From: Promethearchaeota archaeon
GTDB lineage: Archaea; Asgardarchaeota; Lokiarchaeia; Sigyniarchaeales; SOKP01
Direction: 5' to 3'
Assembly: GCA_016839765.1 (NCBI GenBank)
Contig: JAEOTP010000016.1
Location: forward strand, 130,027-194,026
Length of the DNA: 64,000 nucleotides
Below are positions 16,450 to 25,339 of this stretch, piece by piece. Each line of letters opens with the position of its first letter. The first letter of the stretch is position 1. The notes beneath the pieces were generated by a model, which was not told the DNA's origin, made no database searches, and worked only from the letters and a program-made list of their open reading frames with translations. A program made the position numbers and the translations under genes.

Positions 16450-17565
16450 ATGAATAATAATGTAGAAAAAACTTATGAGATCGATGAAAATATTTACCAA
16501 CGTTTTGAAGCTAAATATCATATGATCTATCGGCGCACCTGGGATAAAAATTTGCTAACATATGGTAAAATGTTCGAAGAAAACATAGAAAATCATATTA
16601 ATTCGAAAAAAGAGGGTTATAGTCGGATTGATTTTGCTTTAGTCGCTGCAGGATGGACAGTTTACGAACAATTTCCATTTGCTTTTGCTTGGGAAAGGAA
16701 AGCTGATTATGACATAGGGTATGGTATAAATTGGATGAAATCGAAATATAAAATTGAAGATCGTAAAATATTTTCTCAATCAATAAAAAAAGCAGCTAAA
16801 TTTTATGGAGCTTCTTTAGTTGGGGTTGCAAACGTCAATGAAAATTGGGTTTACAAATCGGGTTTTGTACGGCCCAATCTAACTAGTGAAGCAGAATCAA
16901 AAAAAGATGTCAGAGAAGGTCTCAATTCAGGATCTATATTAGAAACACCTATAAATCTACCAGGAGGTATAGATAAAGTTGTTGTCATTGCTATTGAAAT
17001 GGATCAAAATGCTATTTCCAGCGCTCCTGCTCAACCTGCTGCCGCTGCTGCTGCCGTGGCGTATTCAAAAATGGCATTTGTGATCTCCTGTTTAGGAGAA
17101 TTTATAAGAAACTTAGGTTATCGAGCTATTCAATGTGGGAATGATACAGCTATTAGTATACCCTTAGCAATCGATGCTGGACTTGGGGCTCTTGGAAGAA
17201 ATGGATTGCTTATAACTCCAGAGTATGGACCTAGAGTAAGAATTTGTAAGGTTTTTACTGATTTACCACTAGTTTCTGATAAACCAAATTTTAAGTTTAT
17301 TCAAAATGTAAAAAAAAAGTGTAAGAATTGTTATAAATGTGCTGAAGCTTGTGAAACAAATGCTATAAGTAGGGAAAGAGAACCTAATTTTATACCGACT
17401 TCAATCTCTAATAATCCAGGCGTTAAGAAGTACTATGTGGATGTAGAAAAGTGTTTTGAGTTCTGGATAGAAAACTCAAGTGACTGTGGCAACTGCATCG
17501 CAGTTTGTCCTTATTCTAAAATTAAAAATTACTTGACGGCTCCGGAATTTTGGGATTCCAAATAA
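16450..17565 (+). CDS. Reductive-dehalogenase/QueG-like Fe-S corrinoid protein
   Basis: 371 residues. The C-terminal part has two [4Fe-4S] motifs: CKNCYKCAEAC (C-x2-C-x2-C-x3-C) and, with a distal first Cys, CGNCIAVCP. Before it lies IDAGLGALGRNGLLITPEYG followed by VRICKVFTDLP, the cobalamin-binding-type block shared by reductive dehalogenases and epoxyqueuosine reductase. No twin-arginine signal, so the protein is cytoplasmic, unlike respiratory RdhA. The N-terminal 110 residues do not match QueG. It may reduce a halogenated or epoxide substrate; I cannot choose. It stands alone with no RdhB anchor gene. Confidence 0.72.
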   Translation: MNNNVEKTYEIDENIYQRFEAKYHMIYRRTWDKNLLTYGKMFEENIENHINSKKEGYSRIDFALVAAGWTVYEQFPFAFAWERKADYDIGYGINWMKSKYKIEDRKIFSQSIKKAAKFYGASLVGVANVNENWVYKSGFVRPNLTSEAESKKDVREGLNSGSILETPINLPGGIDKVVVIAIEMDQNAISSAPAQPAAAAAAVAYSKMAFVISCLGEFIRNLGYRAIQCGNDTAISIPLAIDAGLGALGRNGLLITPEYGPRVRICKVFTDLPLVSDKPNFKFIQNVKKKCKNCYKCAEACETNAISREREPNFIPTSISNNPGVKKYYVDVEKCFEFWIENSSDCGNCIAVCPYSKIKNYLTAPEFWDSK

Positions 17566-17702
17566 GTTAAAATTTAAATTAGATTCCAAAAATTAGAACC
17601 CACAAATTGATGACATAAATTTTATGAGTTATTTTAAATATATTTATCAAAACAGATAAAATTTGTAACCAATTAATTAATGAAAATCATACAGTTCTGA
17701 AA

Positions 17703-19418
17703 ATGAAAATTTTCGATAAAACAGCAGTAGCTCAGTTTTTAGATGAATACATTCCGCAACTTAAAGTCCAGGATATTGAAGTGCTAATCGAGATACCCCC
17801 CACAGAAATTGATTATACATATGCATTTCCATGTTTTAGTCTAGCTAAGGTTGAGAAAAAATCACCAAAAGTTATAGCAAAGGAACTAAAAAAACAAATC
17901 AAATTACCTGATTTCTTGGAAGATATTGAAGCAAATGGACCATATTTAAATATTAAAGTAAAATCACAGTATATTCTAAAGGAAATTTTTGAATTAAACG
18001 AAGATTATGGCAGATTAAGGTTAAAATTAGGGATTGCAGATGAAAAAAAGAAAAGAGTTGTAATTGAGTATCCTTCTCCTAATACAAACAAACCTTTACA
18101 TTTTGGACACGTCAGAAATATGCTATTAGGTAAATCTCTCTCAAATTTACTAGAATACAAGGGACATACTATATTTCAGGTTAATTTATATAATAATCGT
18201 GGAATACATATTTGCAAAAGCATGCTAGCTTATAAAAAATGGGGTAATAACAAAAAACCAGATAAGAAAAGCGATCATTTTGTTGGAGATTACTACGTAA
18301 AGTATGGTGAAAAGTTAAAGCAAGATAAGGAATTAGAAAAAGAAGCTTATGAACTATTAAGATTGTGGGAAGCAGGTGATAAAGCAACAGTAGCTTTATG
18401 GAATAAAATGAATAAATGGGCAATAGATGGTTTCAATAAAACTTATGATAAATTAGGAATTTCATTTGAAAAGGAATATTTTGAGTCAGATCTGTATTTA
18501 AAAGGTAAGGAGATAATTTTTGACGCCTTAAACAAGGGAACATTCGAAAAAGTTGAAAATGGAGCTATAATCGCAAGATTAAAAGAAAAATATAACCTTG
18601 AAGATAAAATTTTAGTAAGAAGTGATGGAACTTCAATTTATATAACTCAAGATATTTATTTAGCTTATAGGAAGAAAGCAGATTTTAATTATGATAAATC
18701 AATATATGTCGTTGGAGATGAACAAATTCAACATTTTAAATGGTTGTTTGCCATTTTGGATATGTTAGGGTTTAAGGAGGATAATTATCATTTGTCTTAT
18801 GGAATGATAAGTTTACCAAGCGGTAAAATGAAGAGCAGAGAAGGCACAATTGTTGATGCAGACGATATCATTGAAGAAGTAGAGAACCTAGCTTTTCAAG
18901 AAGTGGAAAATAGGTATCCAAACATTCCTAGTGCTGAAAAGAAAAAGAGATCTGAAATTATTGGCCAAGCAGCTCTGAAGTTTTACATTTTAAAATATAA
19001 TCCCATTAAGGGTTTTGTATTTAATCCTAAGGAAAGTATTTCGTTTGAGGGTGAAACAGGGCCATACATTCAATATTGCTATGCGAGAATAGCTTCCATT
19101 ATCAAAAAATCGGAACTTGAAGTAAGCACCAACTTAAACTGGGATTTACTAAGGCATGAAAAGGAGAAATTTTTAATAAAGCAATTAGTATATTTTCCTG
19201 AAACTATTGATTTATCAGAAAAAACATATAATATTCATTTAATTGCTCAATATCTATTGACTTTATGTCAATTGTTTAATTCATTTTATTCTTCATGTCA
19301 AGTAATTTCTGAAGAAAAAGAGCTGGAACGCGCAAGATTGTTATTAATTAAATGTGTACAAATAGTTATTAAAATTGGATTGAATATGTTAGGGATTGAA
19401 ACTTTAGAACAAATGTAA
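17703..19418 (+). CDS. argS: Arginyl-tRNA synthetase
   Basis: 571 residues, class I synthetase. The HIGH motif appears as HFGH (about 133) in SPNTNKPLHFGHVRNM, the KMSKS loop is KMKSREGT (about 375-382), and GETGPYIQYCYARIASI marks the start of the anticodon-binding DALR domain. The N-terminal additional domain (residues 1-110) is present. Charges tRNA-Arg in the cytoplasm. Agmatinase follows after 8-28 bases and deoxyhypusine synthase after that, so the three probably form one transcript. Confidence 0.96.
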   Translation: MKIFDKTAVAQFLDEYIPQLKVQDIEVLIEIPPTEIDYTYAFPCFSLAKVEKKSPKVIAKELKKQIKLPDFLEDIEANGPYLNIKVKSQYILKEIFELNEDYGRLRLKLGIADEKKKRVVIEYPSPNTNKPLHFGHVRNMLLGKSLSNLLEYKGHTIFQVNLYNNRGIHICKSMLAYKKWGNNKKPDKKSDHFVGDYYVKYGEKLKQDKELEKEAYELLRLWEAGDKATVALWNKMNKWAIDGFNKTYDKLGISFEKEYFESDLYLKGKEIIFDALNKGTFEKVENGAIIARLKEKYNLEDKILVRSDGTSIYITQDIYLAYRKKADFNYDKSIYVVGDEQIQHFKWLFAILDMLGFKEDNYHLSYGMISLPSGKMKSREGTIVDADDIIEEVENLAFQEVENRYPNIPSAEKKKRSEIIGQAALKFYILKYNPIKGFVFNPKESISFEGETGPYIQYCYARIASIIKKSELEVSTNLNWDLLRHEKEKFLIKQLVYFPETIDLSEKTYNIHLIAQYLLTLCQLFNSFYSSCQVISEEKELERARLLLIKCVQIVIKIGLNMLGIETLEQM

Positions 19419-19446
19419 TTTTAACTTGAAAACTAAGGGTTATTCA

Positions 19447-20358
19447 ATGAAATTTTATGATTTTGGAGAAGTAATTGATTCTAAAAGTAAATTTGTACTA
19501 TTTGGAGTACCATGGGATTATTTAACTTCAATAAAAGCGCCTAATTCAGCAATAGCTCCTCAAAAAATACGTGAAGTAACCAAAGATTTAGCCTTGACTA
19601 CTGAAATGGGTATAGAAATACCCAATTTAGAAGTGGTAGATTTAGGAGATGTTCAGATAGAAGCCTTAGAAGTAGATAAAAATCTTAAAGAAATTAAGAA
19701 TTTTATTTACCACATTTATAATCAGAAGAGGGATGTTATTCCAATAATGATTGGTGGGGATCATTTCTGTTCCTTTCCCGTTATACAAACCGTTGGAGAT
19801 TTATTCGCAGATAAAGATCAATTTGGTATTTTGATATTTGATGCTCATCTTGATCTTTATGAGGAATGGGATAAGGGAATATATTCACATGCTACTATCT
19901 CTCATCGAGTCTTTGATTTAGATTATGTAAATAATAATAATATTTTAATTGTAGGTACAAGAGATATTGATATCCCAGAATTAAAGATTGCTAAGGAAGA
20001 AAAAATTGAACATCTGGATGCATATCAACTTCAAGACTATGGATTAAATAGATACATACAAGAAATTATTAATTTTTTTACGAACTCAAAAATAAAATTT
20101 TTATATGTCTCAATTGACATTGATGTTTTAGAACCCTCGATAGCTCCTGGAACCGGATTTGCAATTCCAGGTGGTTTATCTTATCGAGAATTATGGACAA
20201 TTTTAAGACAAGTAGCTAATGAACTTAAAATAGTTGGATTTGATTTAGTTGAAGTTGCACCAAATTTAGATCTTTCAAACAACTTGACTAGTAATTTAGC
20301 TGCTAAATTAATTATAGAGTTCATTTCTTTTATCTCAAATAATTTATATTTTAAGTAA
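19447..20358 (+). CDS. speB: Agmatinase/arginase-family ureohydrolase
   Basis: About 303 residues, binuclear manganese fold. Metal ligands are seen in GGDHF (His about 105), FDAHLDLYEEW (Asp, His, Asp about 131-135) and SIDIDVLEPSIAPGTG (Asp, Asp about 223-225). The A-P-G-T-G and PGGLSYRE blocks are typical of agmatinase. It would split agmatine to putrescine and urea. An in-frame TTG at 19426 exists; ATG 19447 with AAGGGT before it is preferred. Position between argS and deoxyhypusine synthase supports the polyamine role over arginase. Confidence 0.85.
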   Translation: MKFYDFGEVIDSKSKFVLFGVPWDYLTSIKAPNSAIAPQKIREVTKDLALTTEMGIEIPNLEVVDLGDVQIEALEVDKNLKEIKNFIYHIYNQKRDVIPIMIGGDHFCSFPVIQTVGDLFADKDQFGILIFDAHLDLYEEWDKGIYSHATISHRVFDLDYVNNNNILIVGTRDIDIPELKIAKEEKIEHLDAYQLQDYGLNRYIQEIINFFTNSKIKFLYVSIDIDVLEPSIAPGTGFAIPGGLSYRELWTILRQVANELKIVGFDLVEVAPNLDLSNNLTSNLAAKLIIEFISFISNNLYFK

Positions 20359-20359
20359 A

Positions 20360-21316
20360 ATGCCAGTTGAAGATTTTAAAGAGAAATTGAAGAAAGTAAA
20401 TCAATTTAAAATAGATAAAAGTGATAATCTTGTTGAATTAATAAAAGCATTAGCGGACACAGGATTTAATGCTAAGAGATTAGCTAAAGCTTGTGAAATT
20501 TATAAAGAAATGGTTGAAGATAAAGATTGTACTAAGTTTTTTGGATTAGCTGGAGCCTTAATACCAGCTGGTATGCAGGGAGTAATCTATGATTTTATAA
20601 AGCATGATTTTATTGATATTTTAGTTACTACTGGTGCCAGTTTAACTCATGATCTCGCAGAAACACTCGGATTCCACCATTTACAAGGTGAGTTTAAGAT
20701 CCATGAATTAAATGATACTAACCTTCATGAAAATCAGTTAAACCGTATTTATGATGTTTTTTTACCTAATGAGGTATATGAAGGCATAGAAGATTTTGTT
20801 TCTGATTTAGTCATACCTGATAATAATATACCGGTTAGCTCTTTTCTAAAAACTCTAGGAGAACAATTACCAGATAACAAAAACTCAATATTAAAAATAT
20901 GTGCAGAAAAGGAGATTCCGATATTTTGTCCAGCATTCACAGATTCGGGTTTAGCATTGCAATTAGGATTCCATCATCGAGATTTAAACTTAAACCATTT
21001 TAAAGATATGTTAAAAATGGTTGATTTAGCCTGGGATGCTAAAAATGCGGGCGTATGTATCGTGGGGGGAGGCGTTCCAAAGAATTTTATTTTTCAATCG
21101 CTTCAATTTTGTCCCACTTCAGCGATTTATGCAATACAGATTACAATGGATCGTCCAGAACCAGGAGGTTTAAGCGGAGCAACATTAGAAGAAGCAATTT
21201 CATGGGGGAAGGTTAATGAGAAAGCTAAATATTCTACAGTAATTTCTGATGCAACGATAGCTTTACCAATAATATTATTATATTTAAAAAAATCAAGAAA
21301 GCCAAAACAACCTTAA
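20360..21316 (+). CDS. dys: Deoxyhypusine synthase
   Basis: 318 residues. It transfers the aminobutyl group of spermidine to one lysine of aIF5A. Seen: DILVTTGASLTHDLAE (NAD-binding), IFCPAFTDSGLALQLG, and CIVGGGVPKNF with the catalytic lysine at residue 241, followed by DRPEPGGLSGATLEEAISWGK. Length is normal for the family. The start ATG is one base after the stop of the agmatinase gene, so translation is coupled. The upstream enzyme supplies putrescine toward spermidine. Confidence 0.96.
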   Translation: MPVEDFKEKLKKVNQFKIDKSDNLVELIKALADTGFNAKRLAKACEIYKEMVEDKDCTKFFGLAGALIPAGMQGVIYDFIKHDFIDILVTTGASLTHDLAETLGFHHLQGEFKIHELNDTNLHENQLNRIYDVFLPNEVYEGIEDFVSDLVIPDNNIPVSSFLKTLGEQLPDNKNSILKICAEKEIPIFCPAFTDSGLALQLGFHHRDLNLNHFKDMLKMVDLAWDAKNAGVCIVGGGVPKNFIFQSLQFCPTSAIYAIQITMDRPEPGGLSGATLEEAISWGKVNEKAKYSTVISDATIALPIILLYLKKSRKPKQP

Positions 21317-21333
21317 ATGAAACCCTTAAAACT

Positions 21334-21798
21334 TTAATAAAATAGCCCTTTTAATTTTTGATCAACATTTTGTGTATCTGAACCAAAAATTTGATCAAGT
21401 ATTTCCTTAAAATCTTTAAATTGAGAAACTTCGGACAAATTTTTCCTTTCATTTTTCTTTTTAAATTCACTCGCTACATTAGTCAATAATGGTTTGAGGA
21501 TTTTCTGTATATATTTATCAATTTTCTTTTCTCCATCAAAAATAGCATAGGATACTAAGGGTTCAGGATTTACACTATCTTCTGCTGTAATTTCATCATT
21601 AATAAAAGCTATAACAAACTTTTTTCCTTCAAAATATTCAATAGTATTCTGTGTAAAAGCAGTATCTGCAAAATTTAAGAGAGCTGTTAATAAACCGCTT
21701 CTTAAGTCTGTGTCAATTTTTCCTAATGTTGTCTTATGATAACTTTTTTTAACTAAAGTAAAACCTCTGAATAATAAACCAGCTTCTCGGATAACCAT
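21334..21798 (-). CDS. Longin/roadblock-like domain protein
   Basis: 154 residues. The N-terminus VIREAGLLFRGFTLVKKSYH, then LRSGLLTALLNFADTAF, a strand pair (IEYFEGKKFVIAFIND, PLVSYAIFDGEKKI) and a helix IQKILKPLLTNVASEF give the beta-alpha-beta-alpha order of longin/roadblock domains that partner small GTPases in Asgard archaea and eukaryotes. The C-terminal 40 residues are a charged helix. The gene at 41546 has the same plan. It converges on deoxyhypusine synthase. Assigned by pattern only, moderately sure. Confidence 0.58.
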   Translation of the reverse strand: MVIREAGLLFRGFTLVKKSYHKTTLGKIDTDLRSGLLTALLNFADTAFTQNTIEYFEGKKFVIAFINDEITAEDSVNPEPLVSYAIFDGEKKIDKYIQKILKPLLTNVASEFKKKNERKNLSEVSQFKDFKEILDQIFGSDTQNVDQKLKGLFY

Positions 21799-21965
21799 TT
21801 TTAAGAATTTGAATTAGTTTAGTTTAATGCTTAATATTTACTTCGATATATTTCATTTATTTTAATTATACAAGTTTTTTATAATAAATGCTTTGAATAT
21901 TTTACCATTTAATTGGAATTTAGTTTTTAATAAGAAATAATATTTATCGAATATTTCTTAGAGTT

Positions 21966-23150
21966 ATGATTACTAAGCAAAAAATCAAATCATGTGCTGA
22001 AAATATCACGAAAAGTGTTAACATTAAAAATGACGGTGAATTTGTAGTAATAAGGGGTGGATTTCACTGCTATGAGCTTTTGGAGGAAATTGCATTAAGT
22101 GTCCTTAGAAAAGGAGGAATTCCACATATTGTTTCCACAAGTGATTATTTTGAGGAAAATATTTGGCAAGACGATAAAATAAAAGCGAAAACATTAGAAA
22201 AACCACCATTTCCTTATATTGAAATGATTAAAAATATAGATGCTTACATAGTCATTGAATACCCTGAAGATCCGTCTATACGAAACGAAGCACCAGAAAA
22301 TAAGCTTGGCGCATATCAAAAATCAGTAGCCCCATTAAGAGAAGTCTTATATGGATTCAAAGAGGAATATGCACCAGGTAAAAAGTGGTGTTATGCTGCT
22401 TGGCCTTCAAAAAAAGCAGCAGAATTTTATAATGTTGATTATGAAATATATGAAAAATTCATTGTTGATGGTATGAGTATTCCATCAGAAGAATTAACTA
22501 AAATCACAACGAATCTGGGAAAGTTTTTTGTTGATGCTAAGAAAGTATATGTTAGTGATGATTTCGGTACAGATTTTTGGGTTTCCATAGAAAATCGAGC
22601 AAGAATTCTTGATGACGGATTACTTTCTGACGAACAAATTGCCTTAGGAAACTTAGGAGGCAATTTACCTGCAGGTGAAGTATTTTTTCCTCCAAATGAA
22701 AAACAAGGAGAAGGAAAGATATTTTGTCCATTAACAAAAGAACGTTATACTCATAAAATTTTGAAAAATATTGAGCTTAATTTTAAGAATGGTAAGCTGT
22801 TGATGAACAAAGTTACAGCTGATACAAATTTAGATATCTTAATCGATGCTTTTAAACAACGTGAAAAGATAGATAAAGTGAATAAAGTTCCAGAAATTAG
22901 GACATATAATGTTGCAGAGTTAGGAATTGGATGTAATCCTGTAATTACTAAAGCTATCGGATATATTCTTACAGATGAGAAAATAAATGGAAGTGTTCAC
23001 GTTGCTTTTGGATTTAATAAATCATTCGGAGGAACATCAGTCTCTCAAATGCATTGGGATTTTGTTACAACCCCAAAGGCAAATATTACTATTGAATATT
23101 TGGATGGAACTAAAAAGCAAATAATGGAAAATGGTAGATTAGTGGAATAA
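21966..23150 (+). CDS. M29-family aminopeptidase
   Basis: 394 residues of the AmpS/AmpT/PepS thermophilic metallopeptidase family. Seen: NLPAGEVFFPP with a metal-ligand Glu (residue about 238), RTYNVAELGIGCNP with another Glu, GSVHVAFGFNKSFGG with the ligand His, and SQMHWDF with the following His and Asp. Two metal ions are expected. It releases N-terminal amino acids from peptides in the cytoplasm. Stands alone between divergent and convergent neighbours. Confidence 0.9.
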   Translation: MITKQKIKSCAENITKSVNIKNDGEFVVIRGGFHCYELLEEIALSVLRKGGIPHIVSTSDYFEENIWQDDKIKAKTLEKPPFPYIEMIKNIDAYIVIEYPEDPSIRNEAPENKLGAYQKSVAPLREVLYGFKEEYAPGKKWCYAAWPSKKAAEFYNVDYEIYEKFIVDGMSIPSEELTKITTNLGKFFVDAKKVYVSDDFGTDFWVSIENRARILDDGLLSDEQIALGNLGGNLPAGEVFFPPNEKQGEGKIFCPLTKERYTHKILKNIELNFKNGKLLMNKVTADTNLDILIDAFKQREKIDKVNKVPEIRTYNVAELGIGCNPVITKAIGYILTDEKINGSVHVAFGFNKSFGGTSVSQMHWDFVTTPKANITIEYLDGTKKQIMENGRLVE

Positions 23151-23172
23151 CAATTAAAAAGGAAATTTTACA

Positions 23173-23646
23173 TCAGGGAACTTCTTCTAAGAATTCTATA
23201 ATTTTTTCTAAAACTAATTCTTTAAAATTAATTCTATCAGCATTAAAATTATATTTCTTGATAAATGTCTCTTCCTCTGTTGAAAATCCTATGTATACTA
23301 ATCCAACAGGCTTATCTATGGTTCCTCCTGTCGGTCCAGCAATTCCAGTAATTCCTATTCCAATATCAACATTAGAAAGAATTCTTACGTTATTAGCTAA
23401 TTGCCTTGCCACGGTCTCAGAAACAGCACCAAATGCTTCTATACTTTTTGGATCTACATTTAGTAACTCTATTTTTGATTTATTACTATAACAGACAATA
23501 GCTCTCTCAAAAACATTTGAAGCCCCAGAAATATTAGTAATCATATGTGAAATATACCCACCTGTACACGATTCTGCGATGGCTAATAAAAACTTCTTTC
23601 TCTTGAACTCCTTGATGATGTTTTCAATTCTTTTCAACATTTTCAT
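23173..23646 (-). CDS. pncC: CinA C-terminal domain, NMN amidohydrolase
   Basis: 157 residues, the stand-alone CinA C-terminal domain. Seen: LAIAESCTGGYISHMIT (with the catalytic Ser/Cys region), IVCYSNKSKIELLNV, and GIGITGIAGPTGG followed by KPVGLVYIGF. It deamidates nicotinamide mononucleotide for NAD recycling. The N-terminal competence-damage (MoCF-like) domain is absent, as in PncC. Convergent with the M29 peptidase. Confidence 0.92.
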   Translation of the reverse strand: MKMLKRIENIIKEFKRKKFLLAIAESCTGGYISHMITNISGASNVFERAIVCYSNKSKIELLNVDPKSIEAFGAVSETVARQLANNVRILSNVDIGIGITGIAGPTGGTIDKPVGLVYIGFSTEEETFIKKYNFNADRINFKELVLEKIIEFLEEVP

Positions 23647-23830
23647 AATTATAAAGAAATCTTTTTATCTTTAGTTTCTCTTTAATTTAATTTAATAAAC
23701 TGTAAAGATTAAAAGAACTTATTATTATTATAAAATCAATATAAATATAATCATAAATAATAATAATTAAGATTTTGAATAGTTAAATTTAAATTTAGTA
23801 TAATACGCGGAAAAGCTAAGGAGTGATTAA

Positions 23831-24376
23831 ATGACCGGTAATAAAGAAAAGAAGGATTTTGTATTCAAAATTACTGTGATCGGCGATGGAGGTGTCGGTA
23901 AAACATCTTTAATTAAAAAATATACTCAAGGCTCATTTCAAAAACAATACATTAAAACCCTTGGAGCTCAATTTTCAAAATATGATGAAAAAGTAGAAGG
24001 AAATATGGTAAAACTTTTCTTTTGGGATATAGCTGGCCAAGCAGAGTTCAGTTTTATGAGACCTACTTTTTATAAAGGAAGTAAAGCAGCTATTATTGTT
24101 TTTTCACATGCTCTTGGGGAAGAAAAGAGTTTTAGTAATATTACTGAATGGCATGAAGATATTAAGAAATATTGTGGAAATATTCCTATAATTCTATTTG
24201 GTAATAAAATTGATTTAATTGATATAGAAAAATTAGATAACGGTAAAGCAGAAGAGATTGTAGATCAACGAAAATTTTTAGGATATTATAAAACGAGTGC
24301 AAAGACGGGAACTGGAGTATACGAAGCATTTCAAGCAATAATACAAGAATTACATAATAAATTTAAAGATCAATAG
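23831..24376 (+). CDS. Rab/Ras-like small GTPase
   Basis: 181 residues. G1 is GDGGVGKT (18-25), switch I Thr 43, G3 DIAGQ (66-70) with the catalytic Gln kept, G4 NKID (125-128), G5 TSAKTG near 157. No prenylatable C-terminal Cys; the tail ends KFKDQ. Ribosome-binding site AAGGAG lies 7 bases before ATG. A thioredoxin-like gene (31 bases on) and a V4R-domain gene follow on the same strand, so it probably heads a three-gene unit. The V4R fold is that of the TRAPP/Bet3 Rab activators, which makes this neighbourhood notable. Confidence 0.92.
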   Translation: MTGNKEKKDFVFKITVIGDGGVGKTSLIKKYTQGSFQKQYIKTLGAQFSKYDEKVEGNMVKLFFWDIAGQAEFSFMRPTFYKGSKAAIIVFSHALGEEKSFSNITEWHEDIKKYCGNIPIILFGNKIDLIDIEKLDNGKAEEIVDQRKFLGYYKTSAKTGTGVYEAFQAIIQELHNKFKDQ

Positions 24377-24407
24377 GTATTTTCACCTTAAATCCCAATG
24401 ATTACTT

Positions 24408-24701
24408 ATGTTAGAAGAATTCCGAGAGGGTTATCCAAAAATTTTGTTTTTTTCATCAGCACACTGTGCACCTTGCAAACCAATAGAAGAAATTTTAAAA
24501 AGGATTAATATTTCTATGTTTGGAAAGAAATTATTTATTGAAAAAATTGATGTGGAAAAAAATTATAAATTAACCAGCAGTTATAAAATTACTTCACTAC
24601 CTACAATCATTGTAGCAGACAGACGACTTACAGTAAATATACAAGAGGAAGATATAATTGATGCAATTTTGTATGGATTTATTTCGTCAGTAAAAATATA
24701 A
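24408..24701 (+). CDS. Thioredoxin-like protein
   Basis: 97 residues with a thioredoxin fold: strand YPKILFFSS, active site AHCAPCKPIEEIL (CAPC redox pair at about residues 21-24), strand LFIEKIDVEK, then KITSLPTIIVA with the cis-proline typical of thioredoxins. Both cysteines are present, so a disulphide reductase is likely. It sits between the GTPase and the V4R gene and may act on the cysteine-rich V4R protein, which is inference. Confidence 0.82.
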   Translation: MLEEFREGYPKILFFSSAHCAPCKPIEEILKRINISMFGKKLFIEKIDVEKNYKLTSSYKITSLPTIIVADRRLTVNIQEEDIIDAILYGFISSVKI

Positions 24702-24761
24702 AATTTAATAAAAAGTAAATTAAAATTTAAATATAATAAAAATAAAGTAGGATAGATTGAT

Positions 24762-25241
24762 ATGGATCGCCAATTACTCTCAAAAATTTTAACCCAAATG
24801 AAGGATCATTTGAAAGAAGGAAAAGAAATTGGTGATATGAAAGTTGGAGCTTTACTTGCTCTAGGTCATCAATTGGAAGCTATCTTTTATTATTTAGGCC
24901 ATGAACTAGGGACTATTTTAAAAATCAAACAAGGTCAAGATGCTTCGAAAATCCCTATTCTTTTAAAAGAGATTATATCAGAATATAATATAGGGAAAGT
25001 AGAAATTTCTGAAAGTTCTGATGAAATAGTACAGTTGAAATTAAAAAACCATTCATCTATTAAAGATTTAATTGGAAAGGGTATTAAAACAGAGGGAAGT
25101 TTTTGCTCCTTTGAAGCAGGGTTATTAGCAGGTATAGTAGAAAAAATGAGTAATATTCATTGTTTTGCCCAAGAAATAAATTGTTGCTTACAAACTGGTA
25201 AAGATTACTGTGAATTCATGATAGTTTTCCAAAAGGATTAA
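24762..25241 (+). CDS. V4R-domain (Bet3/TRAPP-fold) protein
   Basis: 159 residues. N-terminal helices lead to a V4R domain: LLALGHQLEAIFYYLGHELG, a strand pair ISESSDEIVQLKLKN, CSFEAGLLAGIVEKM, then QEINCCLQTGKDYCEFMIVF. The C-x-F-E-x-G-x-L-A-G and the C-terminal Cys-x6-C pattern are V4R hallmarks. The fold is shared by small-molecule sensors and by Bet3-type TRAPP subunits that activate Rab GTPases. A GTPase gene lies two genes upstream. Ligand unknown. Confidence 0.8.
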   Translation: MDRQLLSKILTQMKDHLKEGKEIGDMKVGALLALGHQLEAIFYYLGHELGTILKIKQGQDASKIPILLKEIISEYNIGKVEISESSDEIVQLKLKNHSSIKDLIGKGIKTEGSFCSFEAGLLAGIVEKMSNIHCFAQEINCCLQTGKDYCEFMIVFQKD

Positions 25242-25339
25242 ATATGAATTTTCTATATTAATTCTTTTATTTAGATTAAAGCTTTGAGGGTATTTTTAGT
25301 TAAATTTAACAATTTTAAAAAAATAATAAGATAAAGAGT

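Noticed and set aside
24408-24701. Possible selenoprotein (thioredoxin-like)
   Set aside because: The redox motif is CAPC with two ordinary cysteine codons and there is no in-frame TGA.
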